This document shows, piece after piece, positions 1-6,398 of a stretch of DNA of 12,420 bases. The notes beneath the pieces are model-generated. The model saw only the letters and a program-made list of their open reading frames with translations, made no database searches and had not been told where the DNA came from. Numbering within the stretch: position 1 is the first letter of the stretch; every line of letters starts with the position of its first letter. The translations under genes and the position numbers were made by a program. The stretch lies in the NCBI GenBank assembly GCA_034435275.1, contig DAOTXP010000183.1:1-12420 (forward strand), written 5' to 3'. Source of the stretch: JBFMCC01 sp034435275. Lineage in GTDB: Bacteria; Chloroflexota; Anaerolineae; Anaerolineales; Villigracilaceae.

Positions 1-114
1 AGACTGGCACGTGACTTCGAGAGAACACCGGAGACCTTTCGCAGTCTTCACTTTCTGGCTTTTGCCATCCTGATGCTACAGAATTTTGTCAAAACCATTG
101 CTCAGGTTCTATGA
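1..114 (+). CDS. IS-type transposase, C-terminal fragment (5'-partial)
   Basis: The first frame is open from base 1 to a TGA at 112-114 and encodes 37 residues beginning RLARDFERTPETFRSL and continuing with a hydrophobic helix. An R-L-x-R-D-[FY]-E-R segment followed by a hydrophobic 'LA...ILML' stretch resembles the extreme C-terminus of IS5/IS4-type DDE transposases, where it follows the catalytic glutamate region. The catalytic part lies outside the window, so completeness and activity cannot be judged. A 9-bp direct repeat overlaps the stop region. The family call rests on remembered resemblance of a short segment. It could instead be the tail of an unrelated protein. Confidence 0.55.
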   Translation, partial: RLARDFERTPETFRSLHFLAFAILMLQNFVKTIAQVL

Positions 115-133
115 AAGTGCATAACAGGTTCTA
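103..133 (+). repeat. Pair of 9-bp direct repeats at the transposase 3' end
   Basis: CAGGTTCTA occurs at 103-111, overlapping the end of the transposase frame, and again at 125-133. The two copies start 22 bp apart. The second copy may lie at or near the right end of the insertion sequence. The left end is outside the window, so no terminal inverted repeat or target-site duplication can be shown. Confidence 0.4.
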
Positions 134-137
134 AGCC

Positions 138-222
138 TTTACCGCGAAGGCGGAAAGGGCGCGAAGGGGAATAACTTCGCGCAGTTAAAAAATCTTCGTG
201 GTCTTCCTTTCTTCACGGTGAA
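138..222. repeat. Imperfect inverted repeat (small MITE-like or REP-like intergenic element)
   Basis: The left arm at 138-166 (starting TTTACCGCGAAGG) and the reverse complement of the right arm at 194-222 match at 20 of 29 positions, separated by 27 bp. A second, perfect 8-bp stem (GCGCGAAG at 159-166 with CTTCGCGC at 175-182, 8-nt loop) lies inside, so two alternative folds are possible. The element fills most of the gap between the transposase tail and the first chromate transporter gene and ends 12 bp before that gene's ATG. It could shape the leader of that mRNA. I see no clear promoter in 115-234. Confidence 0.6.
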
Positions 223-234
223 TCATCTTCGATC

Positions 235-750
235 ATGAATCTATATTTCGAACTCTTCTGGACCTTTCTCAAAGTCAACCTGCTCAGCACCTCCGGGCCG
301 GCCTCGGTGGGACTGCTGTATCACGAGGCCGTCGGTCATTTCGTCACCGAGGGGCAATTCGTGCAGGCGGTCGGATTTTCGTCCGTTCTGCCCGGCTCAG
401 ACGCCCTGCAACTGGCGATGTACGTCGGTTACGCGGCCGGGGGGATTCCCGGTGGGCTGATCGCGCTGCTCGGTTCGATCCTTCCACCGACGGTCATTAT
501 TCTGGGGGTGGTGATGATTCTGCATCGCATCCGCCGCGAAGCATGGGTGAGCAGTTTCGTGGAGGGACTGACACCCGCCATTTCCGTGTTGATCCTGTTC
601 ACGGCATGGAAGATTTTTGAAAAGGGCGGCGAGACCGGCTGGGAGGGCTGGACCATCGGAATTGTCAGTTTGATCGCATTGTTCCTGAACGCTCCGGCCC
701 GTATCATTGTGGTGGCCGCGGGATTATTGGGGATATTTCTCTTTCGATGA
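235..750 (+). CDS. Chromate transporter family protein, single CHR domain (first of tandem pair)
   Basis: This 171-residue, very hydrophobic protein is one CHR domain. CHR proteins are inner-membrane anion transporters best known for chromate efflux. Family marks visible are the N-terminal FLKVNLLSTSGPASVGLL segment, a LPGSDALQLAMYVGYAAGG segment, and a following LPPT turn. Single-domain CHR proteins are usually encoded as adjacent pairs that act together, as here: the stop overlaps the next gene's ATG (ATGA at 747-750). The usual GGP and PGP signatures read SGP and PGS, so the substrate may not be chromate. The start is supported by alignment with the neighbour, whose conserved segment begins at a similar distance. 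No good ribosome binding site is visible. A small inverted repeat lies just upstream. Confidence 0.85.
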   Translation: MNLYFELFWTFLKVNLLSTSGPASVGLLYHEAVGHFVTEGQFVQAVGFSSVLPGSDALQLAMYVGYAAGGIPGGLIALLGSILPPTVIILGVVMILHRIRREAWVSSFVEGLTPAISVLILFTAWKIFEKGGETGWEGWTIGIVSLIALFLNAPARIIVVAAGLLGIFLFR

Positions 751-1283
751 AGCCATCGAATTTTTCCATCTGGCTCAAACTGCTGTGGATGTTCCTCAAG
801 GTGAATCTGCTTTCGCCTTCCGGGCCCGCTTCGATTGGCCTGCTGTATAAGGAAGCCGTGGGCAAGGTCATGAGCGAGGAACGCTTCGTCGAGGCGGTGG
901 GATTCTCCAACGTCCTGCCCGGCAGTGAGGCGCTCAAACTGGCCATGTTTGTCGGCTACGCCGCAGGCGGGATCCCCGGCGTGCTGACCGCCCTGCTGGG
1001 CGCGATCCTGCCCCCAACCATCATGATGTTGATTCTGGCGGCCGTTCTCGGACACTTCCAGCACGAGAACTGGCTTACTGCATTCGTGGGCGGAATGAGC
1101 CCCGCAGTGGCCGCGCTGATGGTGACTGTAGCCTGGGAATTGTTCCGCGCCTCGCGCACGAAAAAGATCACCCGCCGCGCGCTGTTGATCGGCGCGCTTG
1201 CATTGATCGCCCTGTTGTTCGGCATCCCTTCGCCGCTGGTGTTGCTGGGCGCGGGGATTTTGGGCGTCATCCTGTTTCGGTAG
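747..1283 (+). CDS. Chromate transporter family protein, single CHR domain (second of tandem pair)
   Basis: This 178-residue membrane protein is a clear paralogue of the preceding gene. Shared stretches include FLKVNLLS-x-SGPAS, AVGFS-x-VLPGS and VGYAAGGIPG, so the pair arose by duplication of one domain. As in the partner, GGP and PGP are replaced by SGP and PGS. It starts within the stop of the first gene (ATGA), which suggests translational coupling and a roughly 1:1 heterodimer, as proposed for paired short-chain CHR proteins. It probably has five or six membrane segments and a basic Arg/Lys stretch (SRTKKITRR) before the last hydrophobic region. Family membership is firm. The transported anion is not established. 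Confidence 0.85.
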   Translation: MKPSNFSIWLKLLWMFLKVNLLSPSGPASIGLLYKEAVGKVMSEERFVEAVGFSNVLPGSEALKLAMFVGYAAGGIPGVLTALLGAILPPTIMMLILAAVLGHFQHENWLTAFVGGMSPAVAALMVTVAWELFRASRTKKITRRALLIGALALIALLFGIPSPLVLLGAGILGVILFR

Positions 1284-1300
1284 AAAGTAGGACCTGTAGA

Positions 1301-2164
1301 ATGAAACCTGATCTGTTAATCTTCACCAACGGACGCGAGACCACCTGGCCCGCCATCGAGTATGGCGCCTGGCTGGGCGCATCCATGCGGACCCCGGTCA
1401 CGCTCGTCGGTATCAACGAGGCGCCCTCCCCCGCGCAGATTGACGAAGAGGTGCATCCCCTCGAAGGAATCTTTACAGACGCGATCCAAATCTTTCAAAA
1501 GAACAATGTGGAGTACCGCCTCGAAGTCCTGCAGGGACATGCCGAGGAGGTCATCCCCCGACGCGTGCGCGGCCTGGACGCGCTGACCATCGTCGCCCCG
1601 CTCGGACGCCCGCCCCTGCAGCGGCTCCTGCACGGCCGTTCGTTCCGGCATATCATGGCGGAGGTCAGCGGGCCGATTTTGTATGTGCCGGCAGCGCGCC
1701 TGCCGCTGAAAAAGGCCGTCGTGTGCCTGGGCGGACTGGGCTATGAGGTGACCGCCGAGAATCTGGCGGTGCAAATGGCCGCGTTGGCCGGCGCGGAACT
1801 TGTGCTGTTGACTGTCGTCCCGCCGATTGACCTGGATTATCCCGCAGCACGCGAAGTACGCGAACACTGGCAGAGGTTGGAGACGACCGACACGCCCGCC
1901 GGGCGCAGTCTGCGCCAGGGACTGGAGATCGCCAGTCGAGCCGGGGTGCCGGCCTCGGTCCGCGTGCGAAACGGGCATGTCGTCGAAGAGATCCTGAGTG
2001 AGTTAAAAGAGGGGGATTACGACCTCGTCTGCATGGGATCGCCGTACAGCGCAAATGCTCTGCGGCAGTTGTATTCCCCCAATGTGACGGCCGAGGTGGC
2101 GGAGGCGGCGCATTGCCCGGTGCTGACCGCGCGCCGCACGCTCGAGGTCGCTTCCTCTGTCTAA
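1301..2164 (+). CDS. Universal stress protein, tandem UspA domains
   Basis: The 287-residue soluble protein has two Usp folds, about residues 1-131 and 137-278, each starting with a hydrophobic strand and ending in a GPILYVP- or HCPVLTAR-type strand. Usp proteins bind ATP or AMP and respond to stress. The nucleotide motif G-x2-G-x9-G-[ST] is only partly kept. Domain 1 has G102-x9-G112 but Ala at the first Gly position. Domain 2 reads GSPYS at 246-250 and lacks the spacing. ATP binding may therefore be weak or absent. The gene starts 17 bp after the second CHR gene with TAGGA at 1288-1292, so it probably belongs to the same transcript. Double-Usp proteins often accompany ion transporters. Confidence 0.85.
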   Translation: MKPDLLIFTNGRETTWPAIEYGAWLGASMRTPVTLVGINEAPSPAQIDEEVHPLEGIFTDAIQIFQKNNVEYRLEVLQGHAEEVIPRRVRGLDALTIVAPLGRPPLQRLLHGRSFRHIMAEVSGPILYVPAARLPLKKAVVCLGGLGYEVTAENLAVQMAALAGAELVLLTVVPPIDLDYPAAREVREHWQRLETTDTPAGRSLRQGLEIASRAGVPASVRVRNGHVVEEILSELKEGDYDLVCMGSPYSANALRQLYSPNVTAEVAEAAHCPVLTARRTLEVASSV

Positions 2165-2169
2165 ACAAA

Positions 2170-2197
2170 AACGGCGCAAAGGGAACCTTGCGCCGTT
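2170..2197 (-). terminator. Rho-independent terminator between convergent units
   Basis: AACGGCGCAA at 2170-2179 pairs with TTGCGCCGTT at 2188-2197, a 10-bp GC-rich stem with an 8-nt loop. Read on the - strand the stem runs into TTTTGTTTA, a good U-tract, so it mainly serves the operon ending at 2210. On the + strand it begins 6 bp after the universal stress protein stop but is followed only by CGATTTAG, so it may work less well in that direction. Confidence 0.8.
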
Positions 2198-2209
2198 CGA
2201 TTTAGTTAG

Positions 2210-2980
2210 CTAACGACCAGGGGTAAACTTCTTCTCCCACTCGGCCGTCGCGGCTCGCAACATGGATTGCACATCCGGGTCGGGCACCTCGCCCACGCCG
2301 AGGTACTCCTTACCGTCCACTTGCACAATGACCCCTTTATCCACTGATTCGAGTATCTTGACCCTGCGCCCGGCCAGCGAGCTTTTTGCCAGCCTCTCCT
2401 GCAGGATGGCGTCAATTTGCTCGACCATCGTCCGCGGGCCGCTCGGCTCCTCCTGTGGAACCGGCTTGGGTGCGAAGATGGCTTGCAGGGTGACCGGCTG
2501 AGGCTTGACCCGCGGCTCTTGCACAAACGAGACCGGGGGAATCTCCGGCGCGGGCGCGGCAGGCTGTGCCGGGACCGACGCAGGAGGCGGGGCAGAGGCG
2601 CCTTCGCCGCGTCCCTCGACCCATGGCCGCATCGTGACCATCAGGTTGATCAGCCGCTTGCGCTGATGCTCGTCGAGGTTGGAATGGTCCACTGTGCGCC
2701 CGTCCAGGTCGAGGCGGACGAACTCGGAATTGTCCATCCACATGCGCATCAACGTGATGCCCGGGGCGGCGGCCGCGGACGCGTTGGCAATCTGCGCCTC
2801 GGCGGCTTTCTGCACTTCGTCCAGTTTCGTCTGGGCATCCTTGGCGGTCTCCTCGGCCTCGCGGATTTTCTTAGCCGTGCGTGCATTGGAATCGAAAAAG
2901 CCGATCGCCCAGCCGATCAGCACGCCGATTATGGCGACGCCGATATAGGCAAGATAACCCCAGTTTACATTTAGAGTCAT
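2210..2980 (-). CDS. Membrane-anchored coiled-coil protein of unknown function
   Basis: I do not recognise a named family. The 256-residue product starts MTLNVNWGYLAYIG. It has one membrane helix (about 8-28), then a charged Lys/Glu/Ala-rich segment (33-68) that should form a coiled coil. A compact region with MRMWMDNSEF and NLDEHQRKRLINLM (79-120), a proline- and alanine-rich linker (129-182), and a C-terminal domain (183-256) with short beta-strand-like runs (VIVQVDGKEYLGV) follow. The orientation is probably N-terminus out, body in the cytoplasm, because charged residues follow the helix. The start at 2980 is chosen over an in-frame ATG at 3013 because GAGGAGGT lies 4 nt upstream and ATGA overlaps the glycosylase stop. 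It is the last gene of the operon, followed by the terminator. Confidence 0.75.
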   Translation of the reverse strand: MTLNVNWGYLAYIGVAIIGVLIGWAIGFFDSNARTAKKIREAEETAKDAQTKLDEVQKAAEAQIANASAAAAPGITLMRMWMDNSEFVRLDLDGRTVDHSNLDEHQRKRLINLMVTMRPWVEGRGEGASAPPPASVPAQPAAPAPEIPPVSFVQEPRVKPQPVTLQAIFAPKPVPQEEPSGPRTMVEQIDAILQERLAKSSLAGRRVKILESVDKGVIVQVDGKEYLGVGEVPDPDVQSMLRAATAEWEKKFTPGR

Positions 2981-3789
2981 ACAGACCTCCTCAACGGTTG
3001 GCATCGCGGACAAATGTGTGTCCCGCGCTGGCCGACCACCAGCCTCCTGATTTTCGTTCCACAGACGGGACAGGGTTGTCCCTCGCGCCCGTAGACTCGG
3101 AATTGATTCTGATATTCGCCACCGCGATAAACCCAGTCAATGCTGGCACCGTTGCGGCGGATGCCCTCGTTGAGCACAACGCGGATCGCTTCGTGCAGGA
3201 CATCGGCCTGCTCCCGTTTCACCGCGTCGGACGCGGCGAGGGGATGCAATTTCGCCATGTGCAGGGCCTCGTCCGTGTAGATGTTGCCGAGGCCCGCCAG
3301 AAAAGTTTGATCCAGCAACAGCGGTTTCAAGCGGCGGCGGCGGCTCTGCAACATCTCGTAAAACAGTTCCGCCGTGAAGGCGGCATCGAGCGGCTCCGGG
3401 CCGAGGTCGCCGACGACGCAGGCAGGGTCATCCGTCAACCAGACGCGGCCGAACTTGCGCGCATCATTGAAAACAAGTTTCCTGCCGCTCGAAAGGGTCA
3501 GCGACAGGCGGTCATGCTTCTGCGGCGCTTCGGTTTTCTCTTTTATAAACAAATCGCCACTCATCCGCAAGTGGACAAACAGGCTATCTTTCGAAAGTGT
3601 AAGGCGAAAAAATTTCGCCCGGCGGTCAACGCATTCAATTCTCTGTCCGCGGATCCGCTCTTTGAACTTCCGCGCCGAAGGCGTGGCGATGGTGCGCGCC
3701 CAGCGGACATCGGCGTCAAGAATGGTCTTCCCTGCCAATTCGGGGCGCAGACTGCGGACAATGGTTTCGACTTCAGGGAGTTCGGGCAT
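2977..3789 (-). CDS. mutM: Formamidopyrimidine-DNA glycosylase (Fpg/MutM)
   Basis: This 270-residue base-excision repair enzyme removes 8-oxoguanine and ring-opened purines and cuts the abasic site. All key marks are present: the N-terminal PELPEVET with the catalytic proline and glutamate right after Met1, the conserved lysine in RRAKFF (K59), the intercalation residues in HLRMSG (M76) and NDARKFG (R111, F113), the GLGNIYTDE helix-two-turn-helix segment (166-174), and a C-terminal zinc finger with C240, C243, C260 and C263. The length is normal. It starts 5 bp after the stop of the PRPP synthetase gene and overlaps the next gene by 4 bp, so it is translated from the operon mRNA. No strong ribosome binding site is visible. 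Confidence 0.97.
   Translation of the reverse strand: MPELPEVETIVRSLRPELAGKTILDADVRWARTIATPSARKFKERIRGQRIECVDRRAKFFRLTLSKDSLFVHLRMSGDLFIKEKTEAPQKHDRLSLTLSSGRKLVFNDARKFGRVWLTDDPACVVGDLGPEPLDAAFTAELFYEMLQSRRRRLKPLLLDQTFLAGLGNIYTDEALHMAKLHPLAASDAVKREQADVLHEAIRVVLNEGIRRNGASIDWVYRGGEYQNQFRVYGREGQPCPVCGTKIRRLVVGQRGTHICPRCQPLRRSV
2985..2992 (-). promoter_or_regulatory. Strong Shine-Dalgarno deciding the start at 2980
   Basis: On the - strand GAGGAGGT is followed by CTGT and then ATG. It lies inside the 3' end of the DNA glycosylase gene and rules in the downstream ATG rather than the one at 3013. Confidence 0.75.
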
Positions 3790-3794
3790 GTTAT

Positions 3795-4790
3795 CTATTC
3801 GTTGAACATCTCACCTACACTTCGACCTTCATGTGCGCGGCGGATGACCTCACCCAGCAGGTCCGCTACAGAAAGGATGGTAATCTTATCTTTTAGCTTT
3901 TCCATCTTGTCTGACGGGATCGGCACAGTATCGGTGGTAATGATTTGTTTAAGAGGCAGGGAGGCCAGGCGGCTTGCTCCGTCAGAGGATAAGACTGGAT
4001 GGACAAAAACCAAATACACATCCCGTGCGCCCTTGCCCTTGACCAGATTTACCGCCTGGGCAATGGACCCGCCCGTATCCACCTCGTCGTCCACAATGAT
4101 GACATCGCGATCCTTAACATCACCGATCAGGGTCAGCGCTTCGGCTTTGGCGTCATTCCCGGCGCGGCGCTTCTCGATAAACGCAATCGGGATATCCAAG
4201 TCGGCGGCATAGTTGCGGCCCTTTTTTGCAAAGCCCAGGTCCACGGCCACTACCACAGGATCTTTCATTTCCGCGCGCAGGTTGGCGTTGATGTAATCGG
4301 TCAACATGTGTGAGGCCGTCAGCACATCGCCGGGGATGGAGAAAAAACCCTGGATCTGCCCGGCGTGCGGGTCGAGGGTCATGTAACGATCCGCTCCGGC
4401 AATTTCGATCATGTCCGCTACGAGGCGGGCGGTGATCGGCACGCGCGGCTGGTCCTTCTTGTCAGAGCGCCCGTAACACAGGTACGGCACCACCGCTGTA
4501 ATGCGCGCCGCGGAATCCAGCCGCAGGGTCTGGATGGTGATAAGCAGTTCCATCAGGTTATTGTGAACAGGCGAGGAGGTGGTCTGAATCACGTATACAT
4601 CCTGGCCGCGCACACTGCCGTGCAGTTTGACGAACAGATTCTCGTTTGGAAATTCGATCATATCGCGGCCGCAAGGCGTCACGCCGAGATACTCGGCGAT
4701 CTTCTGCGAAAGTTCAGGCGAGGCCGTGCCGGCAAACAATTTGATCTCCCCATACACTCTCATTTCATCATGACGCAAATGACGATTCAT
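3795..4790 (-). CDS. prs: Ribose-phosphate pyrophosphokinase (PRPP synthetase), divergent
   Basis: The 331-residue enzyme transfers pyrophosphate from ATP to ribose 5-phosphate to make PRPP for nucleotide, His, Trp and NAD synthesis. Visible motifs are FPNENLFVKLHGSVRG near the N-terminus, PYLCYGRSDKK (103-112), the DPHAGQIQGFF segment with its histidine (140-150), the catalytic-loop IEKRR (205-209), and the PRPP loop VDDEVDTGGS (233-242). Several usual residues differ: RQDRK reads RSDKK, DLHAEQ reads DPHAGQ, and the Pro-Arg-rich stretch normally after KRR is replaced by AGNDAKAE. The start at 4790 is chosen because ATGA overlaps the acetyltransferase stop and GGGAG lies 5 nt upstream. A start at 4814 would add 8 residues, and Met10 is another possibility. 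The function is very likely, though allosteric behaviour may differ. Confidence 0.9.
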   Translation of the reverse strand: MNRHLRHDEMRVYGEIKLFAGTASPELSQKIAEYLGVTPCGRDMIEFPNENLFVKLHGSVRGQDVYVIQTTSSPVHNNLMELLITIQTLRLDSAARITAVVPYLCYGRSDKKDQPRVPITARLVADMIEIAGADRYMTLDPHAGQIQGFFSIPGDVLTASHMLTDYINANLRAEMKDPVVVAVDLGFAKKGRNYAADLDIPIAFIEKRRAGNDAKAEALTLIGDVKDRDVIIVDDEVDTGGSIAQAVNLVKGKGARDVYLVFVHPVLSSDGASRLASLPLKQIITTDTVPIPSDKMEKLKDKITILSVADLLGEVIRRAHEGRSVGEMFNE

Positions 4791-5341
4791 GCAGACTCCC
4801 GGTGTGCGTCCCATTCCGACCGCAGGACACTCATAATGTGAATATCGCCAAAGCGGCCGCGTTTATATACCGCCTGGCGCATCGTCCCCTCCAATACAAA
4901 GCCCGCCTTCTCGTACGAACGGCGGGCGCGCGGGTTGTCGGCGTAGACGCGCAGGGACACGCGGTTCAGGTTGAGGGTCTCGAAACCGTGGCGCAGGAGC
5001 AGAGTCACCGTCTCGGTGCCGTAGCCCTTGTTCCAAAACGCCTTCTCGCCAATCATGATCCCGAATTCGGCCGAATGCGCGACCGTGTCAATATCGAAAA
5101 AGGCGCAGTTGCCAATCAATCTCCAACCCTCTCCCTCGTGGACATCGATGGCCATGGCCTTCTGTTGAGGCGGGCGCGTGATCATGGTCTCGAACCACGC
5201 CTCCTCGTCCACCATGGACATCGGCAGGTACAGCGAGAGTCCCTCCGTCACTTCGGGATCGTTGACCCACTCGTGGAACTTCTTCACGTCCTCGCGCTCC
5301 ACTGCGCGCAAGCGAATGCGTTCGCCGTAAATGATGCTCAT
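4787..5341 (-). CDS. GNAT-family N-acetyltransferase, RimJ/RimL type
   Basis: The 184-residue protein has the layout of RimJ/RimL-like acetyltransferases (Acetyltransf_3 type). It starts with GERIRLRAVEREDV, followed by an acetyl-CoA-binding segment FWNKGYGTET (102-111), and the characteristic NPRARRSYEKAGF (136-148) near the end. It should transfer an acetyl group from acetyl-CoA to an amine such as a protein N-terminus, a small molecule or an antibiotic. The acceptor cannot be read from sequence. The start at 5341 is supported by GGAGGT a few nt upstream and an ATGA overlap with the MeaB stop. An in-frame ATG at 5380 would add 13 unlikely residues. It is coupled by 4-bp overlaps to both neighbours. 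Confidence 0.9.
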   Translation of the reverse strand: MSIIYGERIRLRAVEREDVKKFHEWVNDPEVTEGLSLYLPMSMVDEEAWFETMITRPPQQKAMAIDVHEGEGWRLIGNCAFFDIDTVAHSAEFGIMIGEKAFWNKGYGTETVTLLLRHGFETLNLNRVSLRVYADNPRARRSYEKAGFVLEGTMRQAVYKRGRFGDIHIMSVLRSEWDAHRESA

Positions 5342-6342
5342 TTGGACCTCCCATTCGCCAACATCTTTACCGCCTCCCATGGGGATAAATTGCGCGCAAA
5401 GACCTGCTCAAGAACGGACCGGTACCGTCCGTCGGGAACGGACTCGCGGAAGCGCGCCATCAACGTCTCGCGCAACAACGCCTCCAACTCGGACTCGAGC
5501 CTGGCGCGCTCACGAGCGGCCCAGTCCCCGCTGAGGCGCAGATGCTCGGCATGCCGCGTGATGGCCTGTTCCAGTTCAGGGACGCCGGTGCCGTCGGTGG
5601 CAATCGTCCGCTGGATGGGCGGAAGCCAGAACGGCGTGTCCGCCTTCTCGACAGGTACATCCACCGACATGGAACGACCATGATGACTGAACACGCGGCG
5701 GGTCGGATGCGCCAGTTCCAACATGGACTTGAGCGCCTTCTCGGCATTCTCCACGCCGGGCCGGTCAGCCTTGTTGATGACCAGTATATCGGCAATTTCG
5801 AGGATGCCCGCCTTGATGGCCTGGATGTCATCCCCCAGGCCGGGCGCTTCGACGACGAGCGTCGTATGCGCGAGGCGGGCGATGTCCACCTCGCCCTGTC
5901 CCGCACCGACGGTCTCGATCAGGATCAAGTCGAAGCCCGCCGCGTCGAACACCTGCACGACGCCTGCAGTGGTCTGCGCCAGTCCGCCCAGTGAACCGCG
6001 CGAGGCCATCGAGCGGATGAACACATCCGCGTCGCCGCTCAGGTCGCGCATGCGCACGCGGTCGCCCAGCACTGCGCCGCCCGTGAACGGACTGGACGGA
6101 TCCACCGCCACCACCGCCACGCGTTTCCTGTGTTGCCTGCGATAATGGAGCACCAGTTGATTGACCAGCGAGGATTTGCCGGTGCCCGGCGCGCCGGTCA
6201 CACCGACCAGGTGTGCCCTGCCGGTGTGAGGGAACAATTCGACCAGCGCGGCGCGGCCCTCGGGTGTATCGTTTTCCACCTGAGTCAACAGGCGCGCCAG
6301 CGCCAGGCGGTCACCGGAAAGGACTTGTTTAACGAGAGACAT
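5338..6342 (-). CDS. meaB: MeaB/ArgK-family G-protein chaperone of adenosylcobalamin-dependent mutase
   Basis: The 334-residue GTPase belongs to the family that protects and reloads methylmalonyl-CoA mutase with adenosylcobalamin (bacterial MeaB, human MMAA). The Walker A loop GAPGTGKS is at 50-57, a VDPSSPFTGGA segment at 80-90, an ETVGAGQGE switch at 143-151, and the guanine-specificity NKAD at 190-193. The C-terminal dimerisation arm ends in SPWEAVKML. The length is typical. It lies 56 bp after the cobalamin-binding subunit gene, the classic arrangement for methylmalonyl-CoA mutase loci, and overlaps the acetyltransferase gene by 4 bp. No strong ribosome binding site is seen upstream of the ATG. 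The older name ArgK (transport kinase) is a misnomer. Confidence 0.95.
   Translation of the reverse strand: MSLVKQVLSGDRLALARLLTQVENDTPEGRAALVELFPHTGRAHLVGVTGAPGTGKSSLVNQLVLHYRRQHRKRVAVVAVDPSSPFTGGAVLGDRVRMRDLSGDADVFIRSMASRGSLGGLAQTTAGVVQVFDAAGFDLILIETVGAGQGEVDIARLAHTTLVVEAPGLGDDIQAIKAGILEIADILVINKADRPGVENAEKALKSMLELAHPTRRVFSHHGRSMSVDVPVEKADTPFWLPPIQRTIATDGTGVPELEQAITRHAEHLRLSGDWAARERARLESELEALLRETLMARFRESVPDGRYRSVLEQVFARNLSPWEAVKMLANGRSK
5345..5350 (-). promoter_or_regulatory. Shine-Dalgarno deciding the acetyltransferase start
   Basis: On the - strand GGAGGT precedes the ATG at 5341 by 3 nt, just before the MeaB stop. It favours this start over the upstream in-frame ATG at 5380. Confidence 0.6.
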
Positions 6343-6363
6343 AGAATGACAAAATAAATGGCC

Positions 6364-6388
6364 GCGGAGAATAGCGATTCTTGCCCGC
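6364..6388. other. Small hairpin between the B12-subunit and MeaB genes
   Basis: GCGG and AGAAT (6364-6372) pair with ATTCT (6377-6381) and CCGC (6385-6388), giving a 9-bp stem with a 3-nt bulge and an AGCG loop. There is no U-tract on either side, so it is not a clear terminator. It could affect mRNA stability or the expression ratio between the two genes. It may also be chance. Confidence 0.25.
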
Positions 6389-6398
6389 GTTCATTGAT

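Noticed and set aside
159..182. 8-bp hairpin as a terminator for the transposase gene
   Set aside because: It is followed by AAAAAA at 187-192 rather than a U-tract on the + strand. On the - strand the T-run precedes the stem. It fits better as the inner part of the inverted repeat.
429..1064. - strand open frame of about 211 codons over the CHR genes
   Set aside because: The + strand frames carry clear CHR family motifs and a 4-bp overlap. The antisense frame has no coherent protein features.
2881..4212. Long + strand open frame of about 443 codons
   Set aside because: It lies antisense to the well-supported mutM and prs genes and has low-complexity, Arg-rich sequence with no recognisable domain. 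It is a by-product of GC-rich codon use on the other strand.
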